From Taxawa tesnikishii (nom. ined.) (Eukaryota > Ascomycota > Dothideomycetes > Dothideales), in contig JAPDRO010000003.1 in assembly GCA_030247885.1 (NCBI GenBank), forward strand, positions 1,674,001 through 1,738,000: DNA of 64,000 nt. Reading direction: 5' to 3'. The notes under the pieces were generated by a model. It saw only the letters and a list, made by a program, of their open reading frames with translations. It had not been told where the DNA came from and searched no databases. A program made the position numbers and the translations under genes. Below are positions 1-11,671 of the stretch, piece by piece (within the stretch, counting starts at the first letter, position 1; each line of letters starts with the position of its first letter).

Positions 1-2745
1 GCGTACTGCCTCGAATTGCAGCTGCGATGGGAGTTGCATCCATGGGGTTGTCTTCGCTCAACGCGAGCGGTGAGAAGCACTTCGAGCTGGTCGGGTCCGT
101 GTTTGGCCGGCTTACTATCTCGCCCCGTGGAAGCGACGGTGGAGACGTCACGGGAGTCTGGATTGATCTCTGGACAGGCGACAGGGTGAGAAAGTTTGAG
201 AGTCTACGAGAGGTGGTTTGCGTCGACTCTACCGGCGAGAGACTGAGAAAGTTTGATTCGTGCCGTGGTTGCGCGTTGCTTGTCTGGTTGTTGACAGGAG
301 GCGCTTGCGTGTCCATTTTGTGTTCTGGATGGAAGATGATGAAGCAATGGTCCATGTAAGGACTGCCTGTAGTTCTGTTGCAAGGAAGTGAGGGGCGTGC
401 CTGACAATGTAAGCAGCAAGGGCAGTCGTGTTTGAGCTGCACGCGTCTTTTTGAATGCCGGATTTGGTTAAGCTGGTCCTGGAGCGGAGGAACTCTTCTT
501 GGGTATTGACAACCACAGAGATATGGTGGTGCAGATGAAATCCTTATGTGTTGTCTGTACCCGAGAGATGGCGGATAGATTTTGGTAGGGCACGACGGAT
601 TGCCTTTCTTCTTCCTTTCGTCCATGCAGTAAGTCGCGAAAATGTCACGGGTTGACTTTCTCGTCACGCAGCTATCCAAACGGATATGCGTGCGTCATTC
701 GCACAAGGGTGTCCAGTCGTAGCGGTTTGCGGTACATCTTCGAGCTACTCACATGAGAGCATGTGAGCACCCTGGAAGGTTATTGAGAAGCTAGAAGTAA
801 GCGTTGCAACGATGTTCAAGTTGGCTATATATTTTGAAGTAACTGTTGTTGTTATGGGAGCAGCAACACTGGGGATGGAGCTAAGTATATCGTGATCGGG
901 ATTGGAGGAATTGCGTTCCTTTGTTCTCCCTGGACATTTGATGGTTGGCCGGTTTCTGACCTCGTTCGAGTCGAGAACTGCAGAGGGGATGGAGTTGAAG
1001 CCGATTGTATCCTAGCGCATCAGACGACATTCATCCTTCCGACCGATCTGCTCAGTACGTCACGTGCCCTGTTCGATCTGCGAGACGCAAACGCTGAATG
1101 AGAGCCAACGGACAGCTCGGCGTCTATGTGTTGTTAGTTACCAAGGTTACCCTTGTCTTCCAAACAATGACCGGCGAACGACCAAGGGCAGCAGCGAAGG
1201 GAAATGGCAATTTGCCGATGGCAATCTGCCGTGCTCAGGGAACAACAAAAACACGGACGGCGGTCGTTTCGAACAAAACGGCGGGGAAGATAGGAGCAGC
1301 GGCCCTGTAGGAGCCGGTGGCATCGCGTCGCAAACAACCACCTCACTAATGTATAGCCAACAGCTCCGGTTCGCCATGTGTCAACGGGTGGAGGCCACTC
1401 AAGGGTCGTTGCAAACCTCGGCCCGGACGGTGATCTACCAACGTCTATTAGCACGTATGCAAGTGATCCCCTGCTTGGCTCGTGTGCAGCACTATCAGCT
1501 GGCGCGTGGCCTACATTGATCGCTACAGCCGCTAAGCTTTTTGCTACGCACGCGTCGCCTACAAAACTATTGACTGAACTTAGAACCCAATTTCTCCCAA
1601 ACAGAAGAGCTCTGACCGGCAGCTTCGCAGGAATAGTTGCTTCACCTTGCGCGGTGGGAGAAGGGACAAGCGCGTTGAGGACAGCTCATCTTGATACGGC
1701 CGAGGGGAATGGCTCATCGCTAGCTACACGGCCAGGACGGTAAGACTAGACTTGACCCTTCCCCTGGCTCTAACTTTCTGCCATACCGTCGAGTCAAGGC
1801 AAGGACTGGGCAAACAGGAATGGCGTCGCGGTCGGAGCGGGCGTGCCGTGGTTCTGCGCTTGCGAGCCGTTGTACTGTTGCACGCTGGCGCCGTACAGGC
1901 TCTCCCGGTTCGTGTACTGTGCGGTGCACATGTGAATGCTATGCAGACTGTACGGGCAAGACGGACATTTATTGACCTCATCTGTCCTGCATTGCCCGAC
2001 ATCTACACGTAAAGCAAGAAGATAATAAACCGTCCGAGCATCGCTGTCGGCTGGTGCTAGCGTGCTGAGCGTGACCCACATATGCAAGGCTTTGGCAAGG
2101 CCAAGGGTGGCCCTTAGGCGCAATGTGAGCCATTGCGGGGATGTTGGGTTCCGTGCGAATAAGCCATCAGTCGTTAACATTTCGCGTGCTCGCAAAGAAG
2201 GTTCGGTGTACACGCTGCAGTAGCCAGGTGTGAGAGGCCCTATCACAAACAAATACTGTCATGGTTATCCGCAGCGCTAGTACGGTGGAGCCTGCGGTCC
2301 CTCGCCTTGACAAGGCATCCGACATCCATGCCATGCCTACCTGCAGCGACCACGGCTTCCAACGTGTCTTGTCAAACGAGATTTTGAGAGATCACGACCG
2401 TCGCCGACAGTCTGGGATGCTGACGGAAACACCCCATATATCATTCCCTGGCCGCCCTTCTCCTGTATATGTCCTCCGGTCACAGTAACATCCCGTGCCT
2501 TGCGTCCAGCCTGCTCCATCTCGGCCTTCCCCAACTCTCAAGTCCGCTTCCGACGGTGCCGCAACAGGCCAGCTTCGCATTTGTGTGCATGTCGGTTAAA
2601 TGCCAACCACGAACGTCGACCTCACTGATAGATGCGCAGTTGAGCTGCTGGCTTACATTTAAGTTGCTTGCTGCATCAGGACCTGCAGCCACTTCTTCAT
2701 CCTGTCTCCTTGTACGAAACCGGCAGCTCTCGCACACCGGGCAGC
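1..2745. other. gene-poor stretch, no supported gene
   Basis: Open frames here are short, overlap on both strands and show no recognisable domain, signal peptide or coherent intron chain. I see no tRNA and no repeat. The longest (1064-1519, 151 codons) has no family resemblance. Confidence 0.5.
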
Positions 2746-2892
2746 ATGTGTCAAAAATTCGTTCACGTCTACCGATGCGGTCATCAAGTCGTTGAGAAGG
2801 CGCCGTGTCCGACTTCGAGAACGCAACCATGCGGCAAAATGGTCGAAAAGAAGATCAGCCACGATGGGAAGTGCAACAAATGTGGCGGATGA
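2746..2892 (+). CDS. 48-residue Cys/His-rich peptide
   Basis: A very short frame begins MCQKFVHVYRCGHQ and ends CNKCGG before the stop. It has six cysteines and three histidines in pairs (C2, C11-G-H13, C21, C29, C43-x-x-C46), an arrangement that suggests a small zinc-binding or redox fold. The composition, with alternating Lys/Glu, looks coding, and small fungal proteins starting with MCxK and containing a CGH motif are common in ascomycete proteomes, although none has a role I can name. The start is the ATG nearest the Cys motif; the longer in-frame start at 2668 adds a tail that looks like untranslated sequence. A (TTC)n tract follows in the presumed 3' UTR. It could be the last exon of a larger gene whose first exon I cannot identify. 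Confidence 0.5.
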   Translation: MCQKFVHVYRCGHQVVEKAPCPTSRTQPCGKMVEKKISHDGKCNKCGG

Positions 2893-4224
2893 CCTTGTAT
2901 GTGACCTCCTCATCCCCGCATACACGTTTAACGAGGCTAACCGCCAAAGTCTTCTTCCTCTTCTTCCTTCTTCTTCTTCTTCTTCTTCTACTACAACGTC
3001 GATGCCCGAATTTATATACAAGCGATCGACATTGTTCTTTTATCTCTGACAGCTACTGGGTTCTTCAGAACTGGATGGTGCATGGGCACGGCGTTGGGAC
3101 CCGGTCCTAGGTTTGCGGTACGGATTGTCTAGCGAATGGCGTTCATGGCAAGGGAAAGGAAAAGCGTATGCGGTGTTGGTTTACCGGCCTCGACTTCTTC
3201 GGCATTCTTCTTGGTTGCATGAGTTACTATACCCCTCCATCGAGTTTGTTACAATGCAGCATGTCCTTCCTGTTCTAGCGCACACGACAAGGGGTCGCTT
3301 AGGGTTGTACCTTCCTCATCTTAACCGAGACACATGAGGAGCACACCATTTGTGTTAACGACAACGCGTAAGCCTGTCGTGTGTGGGCTTTCAGGATCGC
3401 GGCTTGCAGTGGCCATCAAAGACAATTGGGGAATTGAATAACTGGGGCGAAATGTCTCCGCTGCATCCTCGGAGTGTAATGCACACGCTAACGCAGGTTG
3501 ATGGGATAATGAGCCATGAGCGAGTCTCAAAAGATGCTTGCCTCCGACCAGTCTGCGCTTGCCATGCAGAGGCACAGCACTAAGCCAAGTTACACAGAAC
3601 CCCTGGATTGTCAGGGCAAGGTCCGGGCCGTGGTCAGCCACGCACGCATGCTTGTCCGGTCGAGTCGTACAGAGCAGTGAGAGGTGGTAGGATCAGGTGG
3701 GTATGGGAGCAATCAAAAACGGTGATGCATAGCCGGGCGCCACGCGCTTGTTCGTAAAGGGCTGTTTGACAGGTCCGTTACAGTCGCAGCCGTCTAATGC
3801 AAATCATTCACTACTATGTTCAAGCGTCCGTTGATGTCACACAAGTGGACGGTTGAACAACTCCAACAACAGCAACAACAACAATGGCCGACCCGTATGG
3901 AGCCGGCGGACCTCTTTTCTAGATTGCTCGCTCGACTGGACCCGGACTGAATTCGTACATACGACACGCAGCAGGGCAGCACACTACCGCAACCCCACCA
4001 TGGCATGATGCTTGTGAAGCACGGTCAAAGTCAAACGACAGAGACGTCTCCATTTTAGCGATTCGCAACAACAGTAATGTCCACATGGAAGATCCGATAA
4101 TCATATCTCGTGACCGGTTAAGTCTCGGGAGCAACTCCAGGCGACAATCCGCTTGGCGTTTCTTTCTATACGCGTCAACTTGCCAATGCGGACACACTGG
4201 CACTCCCGGTCACTGTGCTACACC
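2893..4224. other. intergenic, upstream of MDM12
   Basis: Apart from the (TTC)n tract and a short CAA-rich run near 3861-3883 I see nothing that supports a gene. The last few hundred bases are the probable MDM12 promoter and leader. Confidence 0.5.
2951..2989 (+). repeat. (TTC)n microsatellite
   Basis: An interrupted CTT/TTC trinucleotide tract of about 39 bases lies just downstream of the small peptide gene. It is likely non-coding. Confidence 0.9.
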
Positions 4225-5435
4225 ATGTCGATAGACATCAACTGGGACACTCTAACAGGCGGCCCCGATGGCCGCGCTCTAGCCGAGTCAATTCGCGCTT
4301 TCATCCATGACCGCTTCCAGAAGGTGACGCTACCACGAATGATACGTTCCGTACAGGTCCATTCTTTTGATTTTGGCACCGTCCCGCCGATTATCGAGCT
4401 CAAAGACGTCTGTGATCCGCTTCCAGACTTCTACGAAGGGGATGCCGAGTCTGAAGGGGATACTAGCGGATCGCCGCAAGGTCAGTCCCCGACGAACATG
4501 GCCGCCACGGTGCAGAGGCTACACGGACGCGAGGAATGGCTTCCAACTTTCAATCGCACCCACCACCGTACATCGACTCTAGGATCTCCAATCTGAGGGG
4601 TGCTGACCATGTTGGAAGTGCGATACTGTCACGAGCACCAACACCGGGCATCCTGGGAGGCACCTCCAATCTCGGGTACTTCCATCTTCCGCTATCAGCG
4701 GGCCTGTCTGGTACCACGACACCTCTGGCCGCTGTAGCAGGTGCACAGTTCCAGACATCAAGGCATAACCCTGGATGCGACACAGCACGTTTCAATCCAT
4801 CTGACCATCACCGATCGACCTCGTTTGGTTCGTCGACACCGCCTTCTATTGCCACACCATCCTCACGACCCGCGACTAGGGATCAAGACTGGCCTGAAGA
4901 CCCGAGTGAAGATTTCAATCTAGGGAACGGACATCGGTCTCCTGGTTCGAGTGCCCATACGGCTCATGTAGAGCGCAGTCCTGAGGATGTACAGACTGTC
5001 TTCCACATCGCTTATTCAGGAGACATCAAGTTATCACTCACCGCCGAGATACTCCTTGACTATCCTATGCCGAGTTTTGTTGGCATACCATTGAAGCTGA
5101 ACATCACCGGTCTGACATTTGACGGTGTTGCTCTGCTGGCTTACATCAAGAAAAAGGCCAACTTCTGCTTTTTGTGCCCAGAAGACGCCGAAGCACTCGT
5201 TGGCGATAACGTAGACCTAAGTCTAGCCGAAGAGACTGACGCAACACACGCGATGCGACGCAAAGTCGGTGGCCTGCTCGAAGAGATCAAGGTTGAGAGC
5301 GAGATCGGGCAGAAAGACAACGGCAAGCAGGTACTTAAAAACGTCGGCAAGGTGGAGAAGTTTGTCTTGGAGCAGATCAGGCGCATATTCGAAGACGAGT
5401 TTGTGTATCCAAGTTTTTGGACTTTTTTGGTTTGA
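4225..5435 (+). CDS. mdm12: Mdm12, ERMES complex subunit (SMP domain)
   Basis: Mdm12 is the soluble SMP-domain subunit of the ER-mitochondria encounter structure (with Mmm1, Mdm10 and Mdm34), which transfers phospholipids between the two membranes. The N terminus [16 protein letters not shown] and the segment [22 protein letters not shown] are diagnostic. A disordered Ser/Pro-rich middle follows, then the second half of the SMP fold, ending [15 protein letters not shown] as in other Mdm12 proteins. The frame changes once. Adding one base to the TTT at 4548-4550 joins the halves as [18 protein letters not shown], giving about 403 residues, the usual length. A 53-bp intron (4481-4533, donor GTCAGT, acceptor GAG) also restores frame but has an unusual acceptor and a weak branch site. 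I prefer a missing base, as in many neighbouring genes. Confidence 0.93.
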
Positions 5436-7408
5436 TTGCGCGAATCTTCTCAACACAGAAAACCCATCAGATGACCTCATGCCCGTTGCCGGAGGACATC
5501 CCGATGATTACAGTACGCCCGATCTGTCAAAATGTTGTACTCGTATATCCAGGGTATCTCACGGCATGAAATACCACTCAATGACAGTGCACAGGTGGAA
5601 CTGACAGCGCTGCGAAGTCACCCAATGCGACATTGCAGAAGCGCGGAAAGCTGCAATGTTGGTTGCACTACAGAATTGCTGTGGCAGCCAAGCTTTTAGG
5701 TGTCCAAGTTTCTGGTCCATTATCACATCGCCTGGAGCCGGAACAAAAGGAAAGGAGTTCAGCAATAAAGAGGAATACTGGCTTCATGCATCGCTCGTCG
5801 ATCAACGCAGGGTTGACAGCCAGAGTATGGCCAATTCGGGCAGATGTTGATGTTCGCAAGGTCTACATCAGTAGAGAGTTCCAGTTTACGGTCCCGAAAG
5901 CCGCCAGGTCGTGCAAAAACTCGGCTCCCTGCAGAGCCACGCGCTCACGCACCTTTCAGCGACAGCCCCCATGCTCGTAAAGCAACGGTCTTCCTGACTT
6001 CCTATCATTATTTCCAGAATGATGGCGGCGATAAACTCGCTTTTCCTCCTCAGTAAGGATCGTCCCAACCACTCTCAGCACTTGCAATCTCTAGAAGGAC
6101 AACGTGGAAGATGTCTCGAAATCAAAACGGTCCTGTTTGACCAGAGATTGTGCGAAAGGCGGTAGTACCTGTGGACCTGCGATTCGAAAACCAGGATTTC
6201 GAAGCAAGGACCGTCACTCTTTCTCTCCCGAGCTGACGCCTCTTTGGCGCTTGCATATCGGACGTTTTACAGCGAGGCACCGACCGACTTGAGAAACCTG
6301 CATATCTCATCCTTACACCGTCAGGTGTCCCCAATCTTCACACCTTTTCGGACCGATCACAATGCAGAGTGCCACTTTGCGGGCCGGTTGCACCCAATTG
6401 AGCCGCATCCCGTCGTCCCCTTCTCTCGGTGCAACCTTCCAGGATGTTTGATCGGACGAACTCCCTTGCTTCAGCACGACCACCATCCTAGCCTCAAACC
6501 TTTTTGACCGTGGATGCCCCGGACTCGAGCGCAAGATATGTCTGGGAATGGGCGACTAAGAACGGGCTGACGAATTCGCTCAGTGAGGTGCCGAATTATG
6601 GGCAAGAAGGGATCGAGGACTTACTACATCCATTCCGAGTATACGCCATGAGTGCGTTTTCTATAACTCAAAGGCTGAACGAGAATAGTTTCAGGGCCTT
6701 GCATGTACTGTAGATGGACAATGCTGCAATGGAGATGGTTCCCTAGCTCACGTCACATCCATCATAAAGCTCGCTGAACTTCGCGAGTTGCAAAATCCGG
6801 TCAGTATGTCTGCGCAGACTGGTTGTAGTCTGATCGCTCAACAGTGTGAGGAGGAGCGGCTCGGAGATAGGTACGCAACTCGCTTAAGAAGGAGCCTGCC
6901 GATCCGGTTTGAGCGGAGGATCGAACGCCAAGAATCCTCCCTTCCTCTCGTCTCCTCCTCTCCGCATGGACCCAGTTCACGAGTCCAACACGTTCATTCA
7001 AGCGATTCCCATCACCTGTGCTTTGCATGACACGTACGTGATAGCGAAAACGCACCCTGCGGTGCTCTTTGGCTTGATCTGCAGAGTCTCAACATACGTT
7101 CATCATGAAATAGCTCCTGTTCTCGTTGGACGGACCTACAGTTTCAGCAAATCTCTCTCTGCGATGTCCTGTTGGAAGCAGTTACAATCTTCAGCCGGTA
7201 TAATCTTACTTCCGTGCTTGTTATGAGCTGCACGCCTAGGTGGCTGCCGTGGCACCAAAATCCACAAATAGCTGAGATCGCTGGACGCCTCATCTCAGCC
7301 CAGTGCTGCGACGCCATAGCCCCCTTGTCCGCTAAGTATATGAGAAATGTTGCGTGACACGAAATTTGTACCTTTTCTTTTTCCATTGTACATCGTACAA
7401 CAGTCACC
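5436..7408. other. intergenic, no supported gene
   Basis: About 2 kb separates MDM12 from the next gene. Frames are short, and none shows domains, splice-site order or a clear signal sequence. No repeat is evident. Confidence 0.45.
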
Positions 7409-9378
7409 ATGGAGGCTCAGGCTCGGAAACCCTTGATGCGACATTATGCGACAGAACCAGTTATGCAAAACGAAGACGTTCTCCCCAATCGTCAACACCG
7501 AATGCAAGGCCGAGGCTCTGACATCGCCATCAATTCACTTGTCCTTATTCTCCCTATGCTGCTCCTCTCAGCTGCTCTCCTGGCTCTAATCTACTACTAT
7601 CGACTTGAACCCAACAAGCGCATCTTCGGAAATTTGGTAAACGAGCAGGATCTTGGCCAGGACGTTGAGATTGGAGTAATCTATGTCAATCTCAGGGCGA
7701 CCTACCTTGTCTTCATCGCATCCTGGTCCAGCAGTCTTGCCGGTGTTCTGACTACTTCCGTCATGGCTCTCGTGTCGTATCCGATTGCGAGCAGATATGT
7801 CAAGACTGTTCATTCCAGCCAACCACGAAAGATGCCTACACCGTACGAGCTTGCTCTCACAGTTGGGATGCTGAGTGCGGGCGGCATTGGCTCGCTTTGG
7901 GCATGGATCAAGCATGTTGGGAGTGGAAAGAGGAGGAGACAACCACAAGCCAGGGCTTTGACGAGTACCGTTTCCATACTAATCCTTACGATTCTGTTCA
8001 CGTGAGTGTTGTCAAAACGCTCCGAGCAGTCCTCATTTGGACGACCGGTGTACTGAGTTGCGTTGATGGCTAACGCGACGCTAGCTTCCTTGTGTTTCTG
8101 GCAGACACTTGGCTTCACGTTACCACAAAAGCCGTCAACTTCGTACAGATAACGAATGCTGGTGAAGTGCCCAACTACAGTTTTGGTTTGACGGGAAATT
8201 GCACGGTGGGGAACAACTCCTACCTCAACCAGCAGGGCTCGGTTTGTGGTGAATCTGATCCTTGCCCTTGCTCCGTAAGCCTCGCTGTCACCAACACTTT
8301 CCTGGTCAACCCAACTGTTCCCATCAAGACTTTGGCAAATGCGTCCGACGTCACCACAGTCTTGACGCACGATCTAGAAAACATGACGGCCGGTGGTACG
8401 ACCGCGTACATGTTCTCGCCCTCTGCTTTGCCCGGACAGAATGATTTCACTGCGTCTACGTTTGGTATCTCAACACAGTGCACGCCAATCACGAAGTCAT
8501 GCGACGTTGACGTGTCCGTTGGCGCCGGGGCTCCCTACACCTGCAATCCAGTCTTCACCGGGGACTTGATGGGTTATCCCGAAGGACTGTGGAACGAGAC
8601 TTACTGGACCGACGCAAGTATGAACGATACGGACACCAGGGCGGGAGTTCAGAACCCTTACTACTACAGCCTTGCAGGCCTGGTCAACCGCGGAGGCGGA
8701 GCCAGTGACAGTCTCGATGCGGATCCGGAGATAGCAACTCCCATGCATGGGGGCACTGGCTTCATCCTCGCCTGCAACGTAACCGTCTATGATATCGAAT
8801 ACGACTGGGTCAACGGGAATACGGTCCGTTTCGAGAGGACCATGAGCAACGAGTCCACGACCAATGCGGTGCAAACCACAATGTCGAACTCGGGAGCCAG
8901 TTATCTGACCCTGCAGCAGGCGGGGAGCGTTGCCGGTGCGGTCAGCAACACGGCACAAGAGCTGGCGAACAGATATGCCATCACCTACAGTCAAACAGTC
9001 GTCGCGATGACGGCGGGATTTCTCGAGCCCAGACCCGTTCAGGAGGCTCAGGAACGCAACACCTTACTCGTCACGAGAGTGCCCATCATCCCGCTCTTTG
9101 CGCTTATCGCAGCTAACATGCTGTTCGTCATCTTGGGCGTCGTCCTTACTTGCCTAGCAGTGTGGAGCTGTAGCCATGATGTTAGGGATGTGCAAGCCCG
9201 ACTGAGCATAGCTGGTATCGTGGCGGACCGTTTTGAGGGCTCGCGTGCGAGAGCGGGTGTCAAGACTGTGACGGAGTTGTTCGCGGAGAAGGATGGGCAG
9301 GAGAGCATGCGTGTAGGTATCACGCCGTCAGATGAAGGCGGTTACGCGTATACGGTCTGGCCGGCAGGGAAACCGTAG
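7409..9378 (+). CDS. fungal multi-pass membrane protein with large glycosylated loop
   Basis: Two exons (7409-8001, 8085-9378) are joined by an 83-bp intron with a GTGAGT donor, a GCTAACG branch site and a CTAG acceptor, giving 628 residues. Four hydrophobic segments lie in the first third (about residues 42-64, 88-112, 150-170 and 190-212). A Thr/Ser/Asn-rich loop of about 320 residues follows, with many N-x-S/T sites and paired cysteines, then one more helix near residue 560 and a charged cytosolic tail. The layout predicts a plasma- or vacuolar-membrane protein with an extracytosolic domain. The gene at 37691-40010 has the same plan. Such proteins form large, poorly characterised families in Pezizomycotina; no reaction is known to me. 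The frame is intact. Confidence 0.85.
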
Positions 9379-9647
9379 ATGGTGTTATTGGGGGAGGGTG
9401 TCGGACTTGTGTGTCCTAGACTCTACGAGCTTGTACTGCTGATCAAGCTAACAAGAACGGTCAGTGATGGCGTGACCAGAGATGCAACATGCATACAAAA
9501 ATCATTGGAACAATCACAAAACATACCGTTCATTCCTCTCAGAATATTTTTAGTCTTTAGGAATCTCCGTGTCTGTACCACGGGAAAGCACCGTGGCCCT
9601 TCGATCCCGCAAAGCGGCCCCAGCGCACATTCCTACAATTCTTTCCG

Positions 9648-10621
9648 TCACACGCTCTCATTCCCATACCTCTCTTCGTCCCTCAAATGCCTCATCTGCA
9701 CCTCTTCAGACGGCTCCTCACTCTCGCCCTCACCCTCCTCCAACCACCAACTTGTCCTCCTCTTTCCCCTCTCGATGCCCCACAATCTATCCCTCTTGCT
9801 TTCCGTCGCCGCCGTATACGGCAGCGGCCTGCGCCGCGGAGACTCGGGCACAGGCCGAAGGGGATGTTACCGCTCTCAGACGGCTTGGAAACCGTGAGTC
9901 TTACAGAGCCGGAGGAAGACCTTCCCACCTGCGGGTAGATGCTCGGCGTGTATAGCGACGGCGAGTAGAGGGAGGGCGAATAGGGGCCGAAGGACTGCCT
10001 CACCAGCTGTGCCCCTGTACACGCGACTTGGGCGGGCGGTGGACGTGACGCAGAGGGCGTGTAACCTGTAGGCGTCTGCTGGAGCGAGGAGTGAGAGGAG
10101 GTGTAGACGGGGCGTTTGCCATTGCGTTCGCTCAAGGCCGGTTCGGCGAGCGCGGATGCGGCACTCCAGGACCCTCGTGGCTCCGAGTATGCGTCCAGGA
10201 TGGCGGAGATGCGAGCCGGGGGTTCGAAGTACTCGCTACCATAGTCTTTGACACTGACGCCTTCTTCCCCGGCCGGGCTCAGCGGGTCCTCGTTGGTTGC
10301 GGCCGGCATGATCTGTGCAGTCCGCGCATTGGAGGCAGTCGACTTTCTCTTCGCACCTGTGCCATTATCAGTCTCTTTGAGCTTGGGTGATGCTGGGTGG
10401 ATCTCAGGGACTGGAACTTCCTGGGATCCTTCGAACCAAGCAGCGAGACAGAGGAAACCGGTCGTGATCATACTGATGGCGAGGCCAACGCAGCCGAAGA
10501 TCATGAGGAAGCTGCTGAAGGAGACGAACGAGGAGCTGGCAATCCTGTTGCCTACATTAGCAAGGGTGAGCGAGACAAGGACGACGAGCAGAAGGAAGCT
10601 GACAACCGTTGGAAATGACAT
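9648..10621 (-). CDS. two-helix membrane protein with long disordered tail
   Basis: The start MSFPTVVSFLLLVVLVSLTLA opens a first hydrophobic segment; a second (SFLMIFGCVGLAISMI) ends near residue 60. About 260 residues of Ser/Pro/Tyr-rich sequence follow, including short repeats of the type SPSLYSPSLYTPSIYP near residue 225. The frame that carries the start becomes Arg-rich and implausible after SESGNIPFG. Adding one base to the run at 9860-9863 (CCCC on the coding strand) moves it into the frame ending EVQMRHLRDEERYGNESV, with an acidic, natural-looking C terminus and about 324 residues in total. The plan (short membrane anchor, long cytosolic tail) recalls Rim9/SUR7-like fungal proteins, but I do not see their Cys motif, so no function is assigned. 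Confidence 0.73.
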
Positions 10622-11671
10622 AGTGGGTGGAACCACTTACTCTTCTCCTTTTCGACTTCTCCTGAGCTGCACGGGGAAGAAAGTGAAGAGGAAGGGCACA
10701 GGGTACTTTTGGCGGGGTTCAGGATGGGTTGCAGGAGGAAAGAGAGGTCAGACAATGAGAGATGATGGGTAACAGTCAAAGAGAACTGAGGAGGTTTCTT
10801 TGTTCCGCAACGAATGCATTGTTTTCCATCTCTACAACCAAACAACGGGATTGTGGAGGGCATGAGTCTCCCAAAGCCACAAAGCCGGATTCTTATTTGG
10901 AACCTATATTGCATAAGCAACAATGCTGAAGCGTATACGAGGATGAAAGGTATGTCGAAATCGTAGTTAAGAACCCTTCGAGATTCGCTGCGGATGCTAC
11001 TGGAACTGCTTGCTGGCATACGAGCGACCCCGGGAGTTGGCGGACGTATAGGAATGCTGCGTTCTTTCTCTCACGCTTCTGTTCACCGCCCTAGCTAGTG
11101 TGATTGCCAAGGATGATAGGTGCCATCAGCTTGACGAACATCACACGGGTACACCGAGCAGAGACCGAGCAGGGCCGCCGCCTTAGAGCCCTGATCCAGT
11201 CGGACTTTGAGATCGTTGATGTTCTGGAATCCAGTTGATTGCAACCAGCATTGTGCCGGTCCTCAAAGGGGTTGACGAGATGACAAACAGGCTGGAGTTG
11301 GTGCTATGGGGTTTGGTACGAAAGTGAACTGCCACTGTAGCCGGCGTGTACGAGCGTGTCGCCGAAGATGGCAGGGTTTGCCTCTTCAGGCTGATGCGGC
11401 TACCCACCGCCCTCGTTAGCATGGTCCTGGTGAGAATTTATGCCATCAGCTCTCTCGAACAACCCGCATCACAGCGCAGGGATGCCACCTTTATGCAGAA
11501 ACGCCACCTTGACATGGCGGCTTCCAATCCGAAATATTTCGTTGTCTTCTTTCTTCAATCTCATCCCCTCATACCTCGTCGTCATACATCCTAAAACCCG
11601 TGAAATCGCATCGTGTGCACCGGTGCCCATGCCTTGGACCGTGGCCTGCATTGCACTCGCCCATTTCAATC
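10622..11671. other. intergenic between two minus-strand genes
   Basis: No gene is supported. The part next to 10621 is the probable promoter and leader of the two-helix protein; the part next to 11672 is the 3' flank of the coiled-coil gene. Confidence 0.5.

Noticed and set aside
1064-1519. 151-codon frame in the left gene-poor region
   Set aside because: No family resemblance, overlapping frames in all registers and no start context.
4481-4533. 53-bp intron in MDM12
   Set aside because: It restores the frame, but the acceptor is GAG and the branch site is weak; a missing base in TTT gives a more natural protein and fits the pattern in the window. It stays as a second choice.
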